From Barnesiella sp. An55 (GTDB taxonomy: Bacteria; Bacteroidota; Bacteroidia; Bacteroidales; Barnesiellaceae), in contig NZ_NFHZ01000012.1 in NCBI RefSeq assembly GCF_002161555.1, positions 56,192 through 120,191 of the forward strand: a stretch of 64,000 nt of DNA, written 5' to 3'. Numbering within the stretch: the stretch's first letter is position 1; every line of letters starts with the position of its first letter. Shown here one piece after another: positions 54,134-62,265 of the stretch. The translations under genes and the position numbers were made by a program. The notes beneath the pieces were generated by a model. It ran no database searches. It had not been told where the DNA came from and saw only the letters and a list, made by a program, of their open reading frames with translations.

Positions 54134-54775
54134 TTAATGTGCATTCTTCAATTTCTCCTGCATCAGACTGTCCGACAAGGTTTTTAACCCCTTGTCGTAG
54201 CAGTCAGCCTCCTGCTGTATCCATTCGATGGCTTTCTCGTTGCGATGGATGTCGAACACATCGTTCAGCCAAAGGATATGATTGGCGTTGCATCCTCCCC
54301 ATGAGCGGATGACACGGAATTTCAACGCATCGTCCGCATACTGGCGTTTGGATTTCCAAAGCTCAATGTTGCCCCAAATGGAAAGACTGCAGACGATACC
54401 CATGCCAACCAAAAGAGAAAACACTTTGTTGGACTTGATGTCGAAGCTGTGTCGGTGGATATGCTCCTGCGGCTCGTTTTTCTGTTCTTCCGAACTTCGG
54501 ACAAACGACTCTTTCAAATCACGCAACAGACCCAGTATTCTGTTCGATGTCTTTACTTCCGATTCCCCGAATTTGGTCAGCATGGCATTGGTTTGCTCCT
54601 GATGTTCCTTTGCAGAACTGTCAAACAAATCCTTTATGGAAGCCAAATCCATTGCAGGAGCTTGTTCTTCTGATTGACTGCTGCTTACTTTGGGGGCGTT
54701 CTCCAATCTGTCATTGATGCCCTTTAAGCCATTTTTGATGTCCTCAAAGAGCGCATATACTTCGTTATTATCCAT
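54134..54775 (-). CDS. Accessory membrane protein of the mobilization module
   Basis: The protein has 213 residues. Residues 1-110 form a soluble, probably coiled-coil part (FEDIKNGLKGINDRLENAPK). One membrane segment (VFSLLVGMGIVCSLSIWGNI) is followed by a helical domain with LWKSKRQYADDALKFRVIRS. It starts 2 nt after the relaxase stop, so it is coupled to it. Similar small membrane proteins accompany relaxases in Bacteroidota mobilizable elements; the role may be docking the relaxosome to a coupling protein. Confidence 0.7.
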   Translation of the reverse strand: MDNNEVYALFEDIKNGLKGINDRLENAPKVSSSQSEEQAPAMDLASIKDLFDSSAKEHQEQTNAMLTKFGESEVKTSNRILGLLRDLKESFVRSSEEQKNEPQEHIHRHSFDIKSNKVFSLLVGMGIVCSLSIWGNIELWKSKRQYADDALKFRVIRSWGGCNANHILWLNDVFDIHRNEKAIEWIQQEADCYDKGLKTLSDSLMQEKLKNAH

Positions 54776-54777
54776 AT

Positions 54778-55716
54778 TTAGAATCTTATTTTACGTTGTT
54801 TCTTTTTCTTGTTCCTGCGTTTTAGCTGTTCCTCAAAATAGTTCTCATCTGCCTGAGCGTTTGCATTGTCCGGCATGAAAAGACCAATCGAACTGCTGTA
54901 CAAATCATCGTTGCCCCTTGATCCGGATGGGAGTATAGGCAGTTCTTCACGATACGGCGATGATATGATTTCCTGCCGTTCATTCTGCCTGTTCCGTTCT
55001 AATGCAGCGTCAATCTTGGAAAAGCTAAACCGCCTGTCAATCTTGGAACCGCTGAACGAATAGCCGTGCATAGTGAAAACTACACCTTGCACTTCGTTCG
55101 ACTTACCCTTGTACTTGAACTGCATTTCCACGCCTTGTTTCTTCAGATTAGCGGCTAACTGTCGCCAGTTTCCGCACCTTGAAACCTCCGATTTAAGGAT
55201 GGAATAAAGCCCGTACTTAGTCTTGTCCGGTTCTTTCAGGCGGTGCTGCTTCACCCGCTCCTTGCCGTTGGCGAAGTACAGGTTATATTTCTTCGTCAGT
55301 TCCTTACTGATGCGTGCGCTGCGTATCCGCTCGTTGCGGTCACTGATTGTCCTGCCGTCATTGGCGATTCGGTTGAACGCTATATGCACGTGCGGATGCT
55401 CCTTGTCGAAGTGGCGCACGATGAGAACCTGCGTGTCGGTTATCCCCATTTCCTTCAGGTATTCCAACGCTATTCCAGCCATTGCGCGGTCGGTCAGGCG
55501 GTGTTCATCTTCCTTATGGAAAGCCAACGAGATGTGTCCGACAGGCTTCGTAACCTTTGGATTCATCTTTGATTGTGCCTCGAAGCTCATGGCTATCGTG
55601 TCCTTGTCCTCAGCAAACAGACCGTAACAGACAAGGATTTTAGCGTCCTTTTCCTTGTCAAGGATGTAGTTTACCACACCCTTGAAACTGCTTCCTTTTA
55701 CGATTTTAGCTATCAT
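54778..55716 (-). CDS. Relaxase/mobilization nuclease (MobB type)
   Basis: The protein has 312 residues. The N-terminal nuclease domain starts MIAKIVKGSSFKGVVNYIL and has the metal-binding HHH-type motif VRHFDKEHPHVHIAFNRI. GHISLAFHKEDEHRLTD is the second conserved region. It ends with a very basic tail (KRRNKKKKQRKIRF). It would nick the element at oriT and lead the DNA strand in transfer with a helper conjugation machine. The MobC gene lies 9 nt upstream. Confidence 0.93.
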   Translation of the reverse strand: MIAKIVKGSSFKGVVNYILDKEKDAKILVCYGLFAEDKDTIAMSFEAQSKMNPKVTKPVGHISLAFHKEDEHRLTDRAMAGIALEYLKEMGITDTQVLIVRHFDKEHPHVHIAFNRIANDGRTISDRNERIRSARISKELTKKYNLYFANGKERVKQHRLKEPDKTKYGLYSILKSEVSRCGNWRQLAANLKKQGVEMQFKYKGKSNEVQGVVFTMHGYSFSGSKIDRRFSFSKIDAALERNRQNERQEIISSPYREELPILPSGSRGNDDLYSSSIGLFMPDNANAQADENYFEEQLKRRNKKKKQRKIRF

Positions 55717-55725
55717 ATCCGGCAG

Positions 55726-56091
55726 TCATAAGAGGATTAAATTCAGTAATTCTTCAATCCGTGCCACGAGTATGCGGCACTCCATCCTCACCGTGACGAA
55801 GCCCGCGGCGTTCGCCTTGTGCGCAAGTTGGTTCAGGTTGTTCGCCATGCCGCAGAGCTTGCGGACATAACCAGTATGTTCCGGCGTGAGCCGCTCCTTA
55901 ACCTGCCCTTCCCTCATGCAACGGCGCAGGAACTCCCCGGCGGATATGCCTGCGCTCCGTGCCTTGCCTTTCAGCGTGTAGTAGTCCGATGTCGCCATCT
56001 TCACCGTAAGGCGGTATTTCAGCTTGTCCGCCGCTCCTTTCTTGGGGCGACCTCCCTTGTTCCTGTTACCAGTTTTTTGTTTCTGTTCCAT
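55726..56091 (-). CDS. MobC-family mobilization protein
   Basis: The protein has 121 residues: basic N-terminus (NRNKGGRPKKGAADKLKYR), a ribbon-helix-helix-like segment, and the MobC core ARSAGISAGEFLRRCMREG and MANNLNQLAHKANAAG. It binds DNA at oriT to assist the relaxase downstream. First gene of the mob operon; the oriT candidate lies just upstream. Confidence 0.9.
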   Translation of the reverse strand: MEQKQKTGNRNKGGRPKKGAADKLKYRLTVKMATSDYYTLKGKARSAGISAGEFLRRCMREGQVKERLTPEHTGYVRKLCGMANNLNQLAHKANAAGFVTVRMECRILVARIEELLNLILL

Positions 56092-56146
56092 TGATTTCTA
56101 ATGATTAAAGTGTGCATACATAATAGACCAACGGGATGTAGCTTCC

Positions 56147-56218
56147 ACGGAGTTTATGAGTGGGAGCAGTCGGTTTCGGTATGCCCGAAACACAAACTTG
56201 CTCCCCTCAAAACTCCGT
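56147..56218. other. Candidate origin of transfer (nested palindrome)
   Basis: The outer arms ACGGAGTTT (56147-56155) and AAACTCCGT (56210-56218), TGAG with CTCA, GGGAGCA (56162-56168) with TGCTCCC (56199-56205), and an inner hairpin GTTTCGG (56173-56179) with CCGAAAC (56185-56191) form a long stem with small bulges. It lies in the gap between mobC and the DUF3408 gene, the usual oriT place. Confidence 0.6.
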
Positions 56219-56272
56219 TGGATTGGTTCAGGGTAACTCTGAATTGCGCCCCGTCAATCCACCTCTTAATTC

Positions 56273-56713
56273 TCAGAGTTTACGCCATGCCTCGATGTCT
56301 TCCCCATAGGTGGTAAGGTGCTGCCGCGCGATGTTTTCCACCAGTCCAGACACGCTCATCCTGCGCTCGCCGAACATGCGGACGATGCGGTCAAGGGCAT
56401 CGCGCGTGCTGCGGCTGAGAAATACGGGCTTGCGGTCTTCAATGGACGGAACAAGGAGGAAGGCTTCCTTGTACTCTTCCAATGATGCACGGCGTTGCTT
56501 GCCGCTGATGCGGCGTACCACTTGCGGAGTTTCATCCGCCTGTTCCTGTACGGTTTCACCTGCCTGCTCCAGTACAACCTCGCTTGCCTTTTCCGGCTGT
56601 TCCTTTGTGTCGGCAGGCTGTGTGTCGGGCTTCAGTGTTTCCATACTCGGCTTGCTGCCTAAAAAATCCTGCAATGCTGCATCCATGCTCTGGTTGCTTA
56701 AATTTTTCTTCAT
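56273..56713 (-). CDS. DUF3408-family protein
   Basis: The protein has 146 residues. The N-terminal half is disordered and Glu/Pro/Gln-rich. The C-terminal half reads FLLVPSIEDRKPVFLSRSTR, then ALDRIVRMFGERRMSVSGLV and ENIARQHLTTYGEDIE, the DUF3408 pattern found in Bacteroidota conjugative and mobilizable elements, a ribbon-helix-helix-like fold. The Met at 56713 (MKKNLSNQSMDAALQDF) is preferred to an upstream one. It probably regulates excision or transfer genes. Confidence 0.85.
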   Translation of the reverse strand: MKKNLSNQSMDAALQDFLGSKPSMETLKPDTQPADTKEQPEKASEVVLEQAGETVQEQADETPQVVRRISGKQRRASLEEYKEAFLLVPSIEDRKPVFLSRSTRDALDRIVRMFGERRMSVSGLVENIARQHLTTYGEDIEAWRKL

Positions 56714-57259
56714 ACTTGCTTGAATTAAATGTTTAACAATGTTGGTCGTTGTGCGCACAGTTGACCGATTATCGGTTGCAAAGGAAACGCCTGTATTGCA
56801 GGCAGTCAAACGAATGGATTGGCTGTGGCAACAATGTTCGGTTTTGCACTTTACACATTGCCGGAACGGTTCGTGCTGCGCCGTTTTGCCATTGTGCGAG
56901 AAATGGCATTAGGATTTTTAATGGCTTAATTGGAATGGTTGGAACAGATTTAAGGACATGGCTTGGCGTGAAACAGATGAAGCTCCTTTCAAGAAGTATA
57001 GGAATCCGAAGAACGCCACAAGCTACCACACCGACGCCAAATGCTGCCACGCAGGTGCAAAGTAGTTGGATTATGCCGGACTTCGCTTTTCTTTGCACCA
57101 CGGACGCTTGGAACAGCTGTCACGGGTTCGACGGATAACGCCACTCCCGACCACTTGCTGCCACAAGCTGCCACCTTATTGCAAATCCATTGTTCCATGC
57201 GAACAACGAATTTACTTTGCAGGCAAAACGGATTATTCACACTAAAATCAGTATAAGAA
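56714..57259. other. Non-coding region with GCTGCCAC repeats
   Basis: About 545 bp separating the mob operon from two HTH genes. GCTGCCAC occurs at 57043-57050, 57157-57164 and 57167-57174, with a variant GCTACCAC at 57022-57029. An open frame at 56749-57138 has no protein-like composition. It probably holds divergent promoters and protein-binding sites. Confidence 0.45.
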
Positions 57260-57571
57260 ATGAATGTAGTAATTATTTCGAAAGAAAAGTACGAAGAGAT
57301 GGTCGGCAAGCTCAACCGCCTGTCCGACCGGGTAAATGAAATCCTCCGCAAGAGGGAAGGGAAATGGCTCAGCCGTTGGATGGACAACCAAGAGGTCTGC
57401 CAACAGTTGCGCATCAGTCCACGCACCTTGCAGACGCTCCGCGACAACGGTACGCTGGCTTACTCGCAGATAGGGCACAAGATTTTCTACAAGCCGGAAG
57501 ACGTGCAGCGCATCGTCCGGCTCGTGGAGGACAGGCGTAAGGATGCAGCCTATCGTGGCTGTAGCATCTAA
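57260..57571 (+). CDS. Helix-turn-helix (excisionase-like) protein
   Basis: The protein has 103 residues with an N-terminal coiled coil (EMVGKLNRLSDRVNEIL) and an HTH_17 domain (WMDNQEVCQQLRISPRTLQ, then LRDNGTLAYSQIGHKIFYK). Such proteins act as excision/transfer regulators (Xis-like) in Bacteroidota elements. The second HTH gene follows after 41 nt. Confidence 0.88.
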   Translation: MNVVIISKEKYEEMVGKLNRLSDRVNEILRKREGKWLSRWMDNQEVCQQLRISPRTLQTLRDNGTLAYSQIGHKIFYKPEDVQRIVRLVEDRRKDAAYRGCSI

Positions 57572-57612
57572 TCAGACAACACAATGTACAACCACTAAAT
57601 CCACTGTAATTT

Positions 57613-57915
57613 ATGAACGACTTGATTCTTGCCGACCGTGAACTGGAGGTCGGCTTCATCGGACAACTGGATGCCCTGCTTGAAGGCATCGAAAGAATGG
57701 ATGCGAGCCATAAGGCTTCGCCAAGTAACGAACAGTTCCTGACGGACAAGGAAGTGTCGGCATGGCTCAAGGTGAGCCGCCGTACCTTGCAGGACTACCG
57801 CAACAACGGGATGGTATCCTACTACCAGTTGGGCGGCAAGATTCTGTACAAGGAATCGGACATAGAAAGAATGGTGATGAGCGGGTATCGGAACGCCTAC
57901 CGCTTGGATACGTGA
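57613..57915 (+). CDS. Helix-turn-helix (excisionase-like) protein
   Basis: The protein has 100 residues with HTH_17 domain FLTDKEVSAWLKVSRRTLQ and YRNNGMVSYYQLGGKILYK. It closely resembles the protein at 63538-63840 of the outer element, so the two elements carry related regulators. It is followed by a hairpin terminator. Confidence 0.9.
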   Translation: MNDLILADRELEVGFIGQLDALLEGIERMDASHKASPSNEQFLTDKEVSAWLKVSRRTLQDYRNNGMVSYYQLGGKILYKESDIERMVMSGYRNAYRLDT

Positions 57916-57933
57916 TTAGACACATGCAAAAAC

Positions 57934-57984
57934 AGAGAAAGCCGATGGCGGCAGATAACTGCCCGGCCATCGGTTTTCTCTTTA
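57934..57984 (+). terminator. Terminator after the HTH gene pair
   Basis: GAGAAAGCCGATGGC (57935-57949) pairs with GCCATCGGTTTTCTC (57966-57980, one G-T pair), followed by TTTAC. Confidence 0.7.
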
Positions 57985-58007
57985 CAGGAAGGTCGTTTCG
58001 CTTCATT

Positions 58008-58400
58008 CTAACACGTGTATCGTGGATGGGTATCAGATAGCGAAAAGAACAAATGGATGGAATCTCCCCTATTGAAAGAACAGAGTTTTCCCATGATGAA
58101 CCGCCGGAAAGCCATACTCTCCCTACTTCTCAACTTAAAGGAAACGGCAATCACCATTTCAAGGCTGTAAACATCATAATTAATCCCATTGTCCTGCCTG
58201 ATGTACCGCTTCGTTTCGCTTTCCAGCAATTCCATGTTTTTGTAGATAGTGTGTACAGCCTTACGAATGTGATAGCCGAACACATTGAACGCATCGGACA
58301 TTTCCTGCTGCGTCATCCAAACGGGAGCGGTCGGCATCGTGACCGCCCCGTTTTCATTGATTGTGATTATTCCTCTTTCCATGTCCGCATCATTTTTCAT
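58008..58400 (-). CDS. RhuM-like protein of the inner element
   Basis: The protein has 130 residues. GIITINENGAVTMPTAPVWM, then TQQEMSDAFNVFGYHIRKAV and HTIYKNMELLESE, then YDVYSLEMVIAVSFKLRSRE follow the N-terminal RhuM/virulence-protein pattern. Its start overlaps the recombinase stop by 11 nt, so they are translationally coupled. It is clearly related to the protein at 61867-62241 of the outer element. Function unknown; possibly an accessory of recombination. Confidence 0.7.
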   Translation of the reverse strand: MKNDADMERGIITINENGAVTMPTAPVWMTQQEMSDAFNVFGYHIRKAVHTIYKNMELLESETKRYIRQDNGINYDVYSLEMVIAVSFKLRSRESMAFRRFIMGKLCSFNRGDSIHLFFSLSDTHPRYTC

Positions 58401-59727
58401 TGTCTGAATTCCGTTTACATTCCTTTTTCCAGCCGCTGTAATTGCCGCATTTGAACACACGCGATGGCATCCCGTCATCAGGCAGGGAGAACTTGCCTTT
58501 GGTGGTCTCGGACAATACAGCCAAGTCACGGCTCACCTTCTGGTTGGTGATTTCCGCATAGATTTGCGTGGTGCGGATGGAGGAATGCCCCATCATCTTG
58601 CTGATACTTTCTATCGGCACGCCGTTGTTCAGGCAAATCAGGGTTGCGAAGGAGTGACGGCTTTGATAGTAGGTAAGATGGCAGTCCAAGCCACATTGTT
58701 CGGCAATCATTTTCAGGCTGCGGTTGAGGTTTCCGGTGATTGGCACATAAAACAGTTTGCCGTCCTTGCCTTCTCCGCGATATTTCTCAATGATGCGCAA
58801 GGGTATGTCCAACAATTTGATATGGCACTCCATCTTGGTCTTCTGACGTGCGATGTGAATCCACTTGCTACCGTCCTCCTTCGTGATGATGTTGTCCTCC
58901 GTCAGATTCGCCAAGTCTGCCCTCCCGATGCCCGTGAAAGTCGAAAAGACGAACAAGTCCCTCGTATGACAAAGTCGGTATGTGGGCAGCTTGGCTTTCA
59001 ACAGCTTCTCAAACTGCTCACCCGTCAGGTAGCGGTGGTTCACCGGAACCTTCTCTATCTTGTGTCCCGCGAAAGGGTCGCGTTTGAGAATATGCTTCTT
59101 CAAGGCGAGCCGCGTCATCTTGTGCAGCAGGATGAGATAGTCGTTGTATGCCGACACTTTCAATCTCAGCACGGTGGAAAGGTAAAACGTGAAGTCGGTC
59201 ATGAAACGCATGGTCAGCGAGCGCAACGGCATGTCCTCCATGTTGTACTTGTACTTCATAAAATTGTGAATGTGCTTGCGTGTGGTCAGATAGCGGACAT
59301 AGCTGTGCCTTGTCCTGTCAATGCCCACACGCTTGGCATATTCTTCGTTATGTTCGTCCATTAGCGCAAGCAGGGTTTCCTTCACCTGCGACTTGCCCGT
59401 CACGGCGTTCTTGATGATTTCAGCCGACACGAAGCCGTATCTGTCCACATTCTCCTTGTAGGCGGCATGGGCTTTGGCTTCCAGTGCGGACAGGGCATCG
59501 TTTAGCCTGACCAGTTCCTTTTTCTTCTCGCAGTCAAGGCTTTCCTTGCGCCAGTCGGTGGAAGCCCTGCCCGTGTCGGCTTCCCAATACGCAGGCTCGA
59601 CTTCCAACCCTGTAGAATACTGGCTGACCTTGCCGTCAAGGGTAATACGTCCCATGACAGGGCATTTGCCGTTCTTCTTCAACTTCTGTCGGTTGATGTA
59701 AAATAATAGCTTGAACGTGCTGCGCAT
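58390..59727 (-). CDS. Tyrosine recombinase 1 of the inner element
   Basis: The protein has 445 residues: arm-type N-terminal domain (MRSTFKLLFYINRQKLKKNG), SAM-like core-binding domain, and catalytic domain. Visible catalytic pieces are TGIGRADLANL (box I), the Lys of ARQKTKMECHI, YYQSRHSFATLI (box II, with Tyr where His precedes the Arg in most members), and MMGHSSIRTTQIYAEI with the nucleophile Tyr. Second gene of a recombinase pair, 3 nt after the upstream one. It probably integrates and excises the inner element jointly with recombinase 2. Confidence 0.93.
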   Translation of the reverse strand: MRSTFKLLFYINRQKLKKNGKCPVMGRITLDGKVSQYSTGLEVEPAYWEADTGRASTDWRKESLDCEKKKELVRLNDALSALEAKAHAAYKENVDRYGFVSAEIIKNAVTGKSQVKETLLALMDEHNEEYAKRVGIDRTRHSYVRYLTTRKHIHNFMKYKYNMEDMPLRSLTMRFMTDFTFYLSTVLRLKVSAYNDYLILLHKMTRLALKKHILKRDPFAGHKIEKVPVNHRYLTGEQFEKLLKAKLPTYRLCHTRDLFVFSTFTGIGRADLANLTEDNIITKEDGSKWIHIARQKTKMECHIKLLDIPLRIIEKYRGEGKDGKLFYVPITGNLNRSLKMIAEQCGLDCHLTYYQSRHSFATLICLNNGVPIESISKMMGHSSIRTTQIYAEITNQKVSRDLAVLSETTKGKFSLPDDGMPSRVFKCGNYSGWKKECKRNSDNEK

Positions 59728-59730
59728 GGC

Positions 59731-61068
59731 TTATCCCTCCATCATTTGTTTGACAATAGCCCTTTGTTTCCAACTCGGATTTACCCTGCGCCGGGTGTTG
59801 TCCTTGCGTATCGTGGAAGGGGATGCATCAATCCCGAACAGGGAGAACTTGCCGCCGATGGCTTCATTCAGCCTGTCCACGTCACGGTCAATCTTGTCCT
59901 GCGTGACTTTCGCATACCGCTGTGTGGTTTTGATATGCTTGTGCCCCATGATTTTGCTTACCGTTTCGATGGGTATTCCTTGCGATAAACAAATTATACT
60001 GCCGAATGTATGACGTGCCTGATGGAATGAAATCGGACGGTTGATGCCGCACATCACCGACATCTTTTTGAGGTGGCGGTTCATGCTTTCTTTCGTAAGC
60101 ATGGGCAGCAATTTCCCGTCGGCATCCATGCCCTTGTATTTCTCCAATATGGCGAGCGGTATTTCCATCAGCCTTACACATTCGGGCGTTCCGGTCTTCT
60201 GCCGTTCGGTATGAATCCACAGGCTTCCATCCTCGGCTTTTACAAGGTTCTTCTCCGTCAACGCCCTCATGTCGCAGTAACAAATGCCCGTCCAACATGA
60301 GAACAGGAACATGTCCCTCGTGAAATTGCGGTTGGGCGTATCATAAGTCATGTTGGCGAACTTGCCCAGTTCCTCTTCCGTAAGGTACATCTGCTTGAAC
60401 TCCGGCTTTTGTGGTCTGTAGCCTTTGAACGGGCTGAACGGGATAATGCCACGGAACACGGCAAGCATCATCACGCTTTTCAGGCGGTTTACATGTCCGA
60501 GTATGGTCTTGGGCATAAACCGCTTGACGGTGCGCATGTACATGTCGAAATCCTCGATGAAATTCTCGTCTAACTGCTTGACTGGCATGTCTGAAAGGTG
60601 GTACTTGTCTTTCAGGAAGGTGGCGAGGTGGCGGTAAGTGTTCGTGTAATGGTAATAGCTGGTTGCGGAACGGTTTACGCCCACGCGCAAGGCATATTCC
60701 TCATTATGCTCCGCAAACAGCTTCATGATGGTGTCCTGAGATTCCGCCAGCCCTTGGTAGGCGTTCTTCACTTCCTCTGCCGAAACAACCTCCTTGATGT
60801 CTTTAAGTTCGTTGAAACGCTGGCGCAACAACAATAGCGTGCGTTCAATCTCCCGGTTTGCCATGACCGCCATCCGGCTCTTGCCCGTACACCGTTGGGC
60901 AGTGGCGTTCCACAGCCTTACATCCACCTTGAACTTGCATGAGAACTGTGCGATAGAATTGTTCTTTCCCCTGACGGCTATCCTGCCCATGAGGGGCGAC
61001 CGTCCGTCCTTGTCCTGTCCGCTGCGCTTGATGTAGAGCAGCACTTTCATTTCTGTCTTCATTGCCAT
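59731..61068 (-). CDS. Tyrosine recombinase 2 of the inner element
   Basis: The protein has 445 residues of the same family. Box I region is CWTGICYCDMRALTEKN, box II FHQARHTFGSIICL with the standard His, and IMGHKHIKTTQRYAKV holds the nucleophile Tyr. MAMKTEMKVLLYIKRSGQD is the arm-binding start; the Met at 61068 is preferred because the upstream extension is Cys/Pro-rich and outside the family fold. It is the element's right-most gene, about 330 bp from the right junction. Confidence 0.93.
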   Translation of the reverse strand: MAMKTEMKVLLYIKRSGQDKDGRSPLMGRIAVRGKNNSIAQFSCKFKVDVRLWNATAQRCTGKSRMAVMANREIERTLLLLRQRFNELKDIKEVVSAEEVKNAYQGLAESQDTIMKLFAEHNEEYALRVGVNRSATSYYHYTNTYRHLATFLKDKYHLSDMPVKQLDENFIEDFDMYMRTVKRFMPKTILGHVNRLKSVMMLAVFRGIIPFSPFKGYRPQKPEFKQMYLTEEELGKFANMTYDTPNRNFTRDMFLFSCWTGICYCDMRALTEKNLVKAEDGSLWIHTERQKTGTPECVRLMEIPLAILEKYKGMDADGKLLPMLTKESMNRHLKKMSVMCGINRPISFHQARHTFGSIICLSQGIPIETVSKIMGHKHIKTTQRYAKVTQDKIDRDVDRLNEAIGGKFSLFGIDASPSTIRKDNTRRRVNPSWKQRAIVKQMMEG

Positions 61069-61401
61069 AACTTTTTTGGTTGCAATATTAGTGATACATT
61101 GCCGACCGACAGAATTGGAAACGGGGCAGAACGGCGCAAACGGAACGGATGCTGCTAAATCTGCGGATTTGAAGCCATTGCCGCACGTATAATGCTTGTT
61201 TACAAGCATTAGGAACGCTGTTTTTCAGGCTTCAGTCAGGTTGCGGAACAGGTAATGACTTGGTAGCGGAAATCTTGCATTATCCTGCCTTTCCCTGCTG
61301 TTTGGCTGCAATGGCAAACGACTGCAAAACCGCTTGTTTACAACGGGTTGCGTTTGATTCTCTTTGTTCCTATCTCCCTTGCTTTGATGCTTCTTTCTTC
61401 C
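61069..61401. other. Right-end non-coding region of the inner element
   Basis: About 330 bp between recombinase 2 and the junction. It holds a perfect 8-bp palindrome AATGCTTG/CAAGCATT (61191-61210) and should contain the recombinase promoter and binding sites; no clear TAnnTTTG on minus was found. Confidence 0.5.
61191..61210. repeat. Perfect palindrome near the right end of the inner element
   Basis: AATGCTTG, TTTA, CAAGCATT. A candidate operator or recombinase/accessory binding site upstream of the recombinase pair. Confidence 0.45.
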
Positions 61402-61406
61402 TTTAC

Positions 61407-61863
61407 CGGTCTGGCTTTCATTGATGTGCAACAACTTTCCCCTGAGCATATCGTAAAAGACAACAACGGAAACCTGTGGATCAGGAAGCCACGTCAGAAA
61501 ACAAAGAACATGTGCAATATTCCGCTGCTGGATATTCCTTTGGAAATCCTGAGAAAATATGCAGATTATCCTGCCTGCAAAAAGAAAGGAGTATTGCTGC
61601 CTGTTCCCTGCAATCAGAAGATGAACAGCTACCTGAAAGAGATTGCCGACCTATGCCTGATAAAGAAGAACCTGACTACCCACACCGCCCGTCACTCATA
61701 CGCCACATCTGTCTGTTTGGCCAATGGGGTAAGCATTGAGAATGTAGCCAAAATGCTCGGTCACTCCAATATCAAGATGACGCAGCACTATGCAAGGGTA
61801 CTCGACAGTTCTATTCTGAAAGATATGAATAATGTAAGGGATGTACTTTCAAATTGTCTGTAG
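61407..61863 (+). pseudogene. Tyrosine recombinase of the outer element, C-terminal half
   Basis: It resumes GLAFIDVQQLSPEHIVKD after the junction. The catalytic parts are present: RKPRQKTKNMCNIPLLDIP, LTTHTARHSYATSVCL with His and Arg, and MLGHSNIKMTQHYARVL with the nucleophile Tyr. There is no start codon of its own in a suitable position; the open frame upstream comes from the inserted element. It joins in frame with 43392-44167. The following RhuM-like gene starts 3 nt after its stop. Confidence 0.92.
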
Positions 61864-61866
61864 CTT

Positions 61867-62241
61867 ATGAAAAGAGAAATTATCCATATAACGGAGGATG
61901 GCAGGATTGTTATTCCTGCTGTCCATCCTGATAAGATTCGTATGGACGAAGCCGAACTTGTCGGCTTGTTCAATGTAGTTGCACCGACTTTAAGGGCTGC
62001 GAAAAGAAGAATATATAAACTTGGGATATTGCAACCATTCACCGCAGAACAACGTATTCCGTTAAAAGAGGGATATCAGGTAGTCTATAACCTGGAAATG
62101 ATATTTGCGCTTGCCTTTCAGATTAATACTTATCCGGCCCAACAATTACGTGAGTATATAATCAGCAGACTGTTCCAATCTGAAAAGTCAATGGTTATCT
62201 GCATGGTGAATGGAAATCATAAGTCATATCTAAAATGCTGA
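61867..62241 (+). CDS. RhuM-like protein of the outer element
   Basis: The protein has 124 residues. IIHITEDGRIVIPAVHPDKI, ELVGLFNVVAPTLRAAKRRI and YQVVYNLEMIFALAFQINTY align by eye with the protein at 58008-58400. It lies 3 nt after the outer recombinase, the same order as in the inner element. Function unknown. With the recombinase split, it may now be read from a promoter in the inserted element, if at all. Confidence 0.7.
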   Translation: MKREIIHITEDGRIVIPAVHPDKIRMDEAELVGLFNVVAPTLRAAKRRIYKLGILQPFTAEQRIPLKEGYQVVYNLEMIFALAFQINTYPAQQLREYIISRLFQSEKSMVICMVNGNHKSYLKC

Positions 62242-62265
62242 TAAATATTGATTTCACTATTTCAT

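Larger units (their letters stand above)
44168..61401. mobile_element. Inner integrative mobilizable element (about 17.2 kb)
   Basis: The borders are deduced from the split integrase: TTCAC at 44163-44167 on the left and TTTAC at 61402-61406 on the right correspond to one TTYAC in the intact gene. The element holds its own tandem tyrosine recombinases near the right end, MobC, relaxase, DUF3408 protein, HTH proteins, an oriT-like palindrome, and the helicase/DarT/macro cargo at the left. It lacks conjugation (tra) genes, so it needs a helper. The mismatch between the two short repeats fits recombinases of the CTnDOT/NBU type, which tolerate heterology in the crossover. Exact ends are uncertain by a few bases. 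Confidence 0.85.

Noticed and set aside
56749..57138. A 129-codon open frame in the gap between the mob and HTH genes
   Set aside because: It is Cys/Arg/Thr-rich with no protein-like order and covers the GCTGCCAC repeats.
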